Positions 63,827 through 64,000 of a stretch of 64,000 nucleotides of DNA are shown here, in pieces. Position 1 is the first letter of the stretch; every line of letters begins with the position of its first letter. The notes below the pieces were generated by a model that ran no database searches, was not told the origin of the DNA, and was given only the letters and a program-made list of their open reading frames with translations. Source of the DNA: CAVTQY01 sp963736975 (GTDB lineage Bacteria > Pseudomonadota > Alphaproteobacteria > Acetobacterales > Acetobacteraceae); contig CAVTQY010000001.1 of the NCBI GenBank assembly GCA_963736975.1, positions 2,604,001 through 2,668,000 of the forward strand, read 5' to 3'. Position numbers and translations under genes: made by a program.

Positions 63827-64000
63827 AGGCCGGTACAGCCGGGAAGAGAGATTCTCCGCGAGAACAACATTAGGTTGCAGAAAGAATTCTTGCACACCAG
63901 CAATATCCTCGATAAACAAGTCGATGTCGTTCTAATTGAGGCTGGCAACCTTGCGGGAACAGGTTCATCTCCTCCAACCCGCAAACGTATCTAGCATTGC
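63827..64000. other. Window end, no gene seen
   Basis: AT-richer DNA (GAGAACAACATTAGGTTGC and on) with no recognisable coding motif. A neighbouring gene may begin beyond the window. Confidence 0.4.

Overview
The window is high-GC (roughly two thirds G+C by eye) alphaproteobacterial DNA, most likely chromosomal and most likely Acetobacteraceae or a close Rhodospirillales relative. This rests on the split F0 operon with separate b and b' subunits (atpI-B-E-b'-b), the PhaR/PHA synthase pair, a PQQ alcohol dehydrogenase beside a c-type cytochrome, an OprB-type porin, the fabD-fabG-acpP-fabF cluster and a pimeloyl-CoA-dehydrogenase-like pair. The genus cannot be fixed from the sequence alone.

Layout. 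1-3.4 kb: end of pyrF, trpF, phaR, and a PhaE-like gene that overlaps a PHA synthase gene. 3.4-8.4 kb: an island of visibly lower GC with a GT4-like glycosyltransferase, a tandem GT2 glycosyltransferase and a sulfotransferase, i.e. a surface-glycan decoration cassette. 8.4-16.7 kb: VOC enzyme, two acyl-CoA dehydrogenases, a DUF2189 membrane protein, eutBC preceded by a small pentapeptide-repeat-like gene, and a BON protein. 16.7-20.1 kb: fatty-acid cluster. 20.2-23.2 kb: PQQ dehydrogenase and cytochrome c protein. 23.4-24.7 kb: rpsF-rpsR-rplI. 24.7-29.8 kb: NAD kinase, nitrilase-family amidohydrolase, phnW-like transaminase and fhs. 29.8-36.7 kb: PEP-CTERM protein, porin, pgsA, mobB, a lipoprotein, a GH51 arabinofuranosidase, moaD and moaE. 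36.8-38.2 kb: an IS481-family element lying between the two hairpins of a REP-like repeat. 38.2-42.5 kb: cupin, LLM oxidoreductase, F0 ATP synthase operon. 42.7-50.5 kb: lipoprotein, divergent 2-hydroxyacid dehydrogenase/enolase-superfamily pair, PRC-barrel, thrC, FecR protein and a CHASE2 cyclase. 50.5-60.6 kb: TauD-type dioxygenase, an ABC importer lacking a local ATPase, ornithine-cyclodeaminase homologue, M16 peptidase, TldE/PmbA, TIM44-like protein and a LivK-type binding protein. 60.6-64 kb: a graveyard of IS630, IS91 and IS6-like fragments, a GlcG/HbpS-like secreted protein and a decayed gspE-gspF segment.

Two features cut across the window. First, at least ten otherwise well-conserved genes, including fabF and fhs, are each broken by one small frameshift, mostly a one-base change in a short homopolymer. 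This looks more like sequence error than decay and contrasts with the real pseudogenes at the right end, which carry several kinds of damage. Second, a REP-like palindromic repeat (core CCTCTCCCGC-nn-GCGGGAGAGG with a second variable hairpin) occurs at six or seven intergenic sites, supplies the C-terminal codons of two proteins, and hosts the IS481 element.
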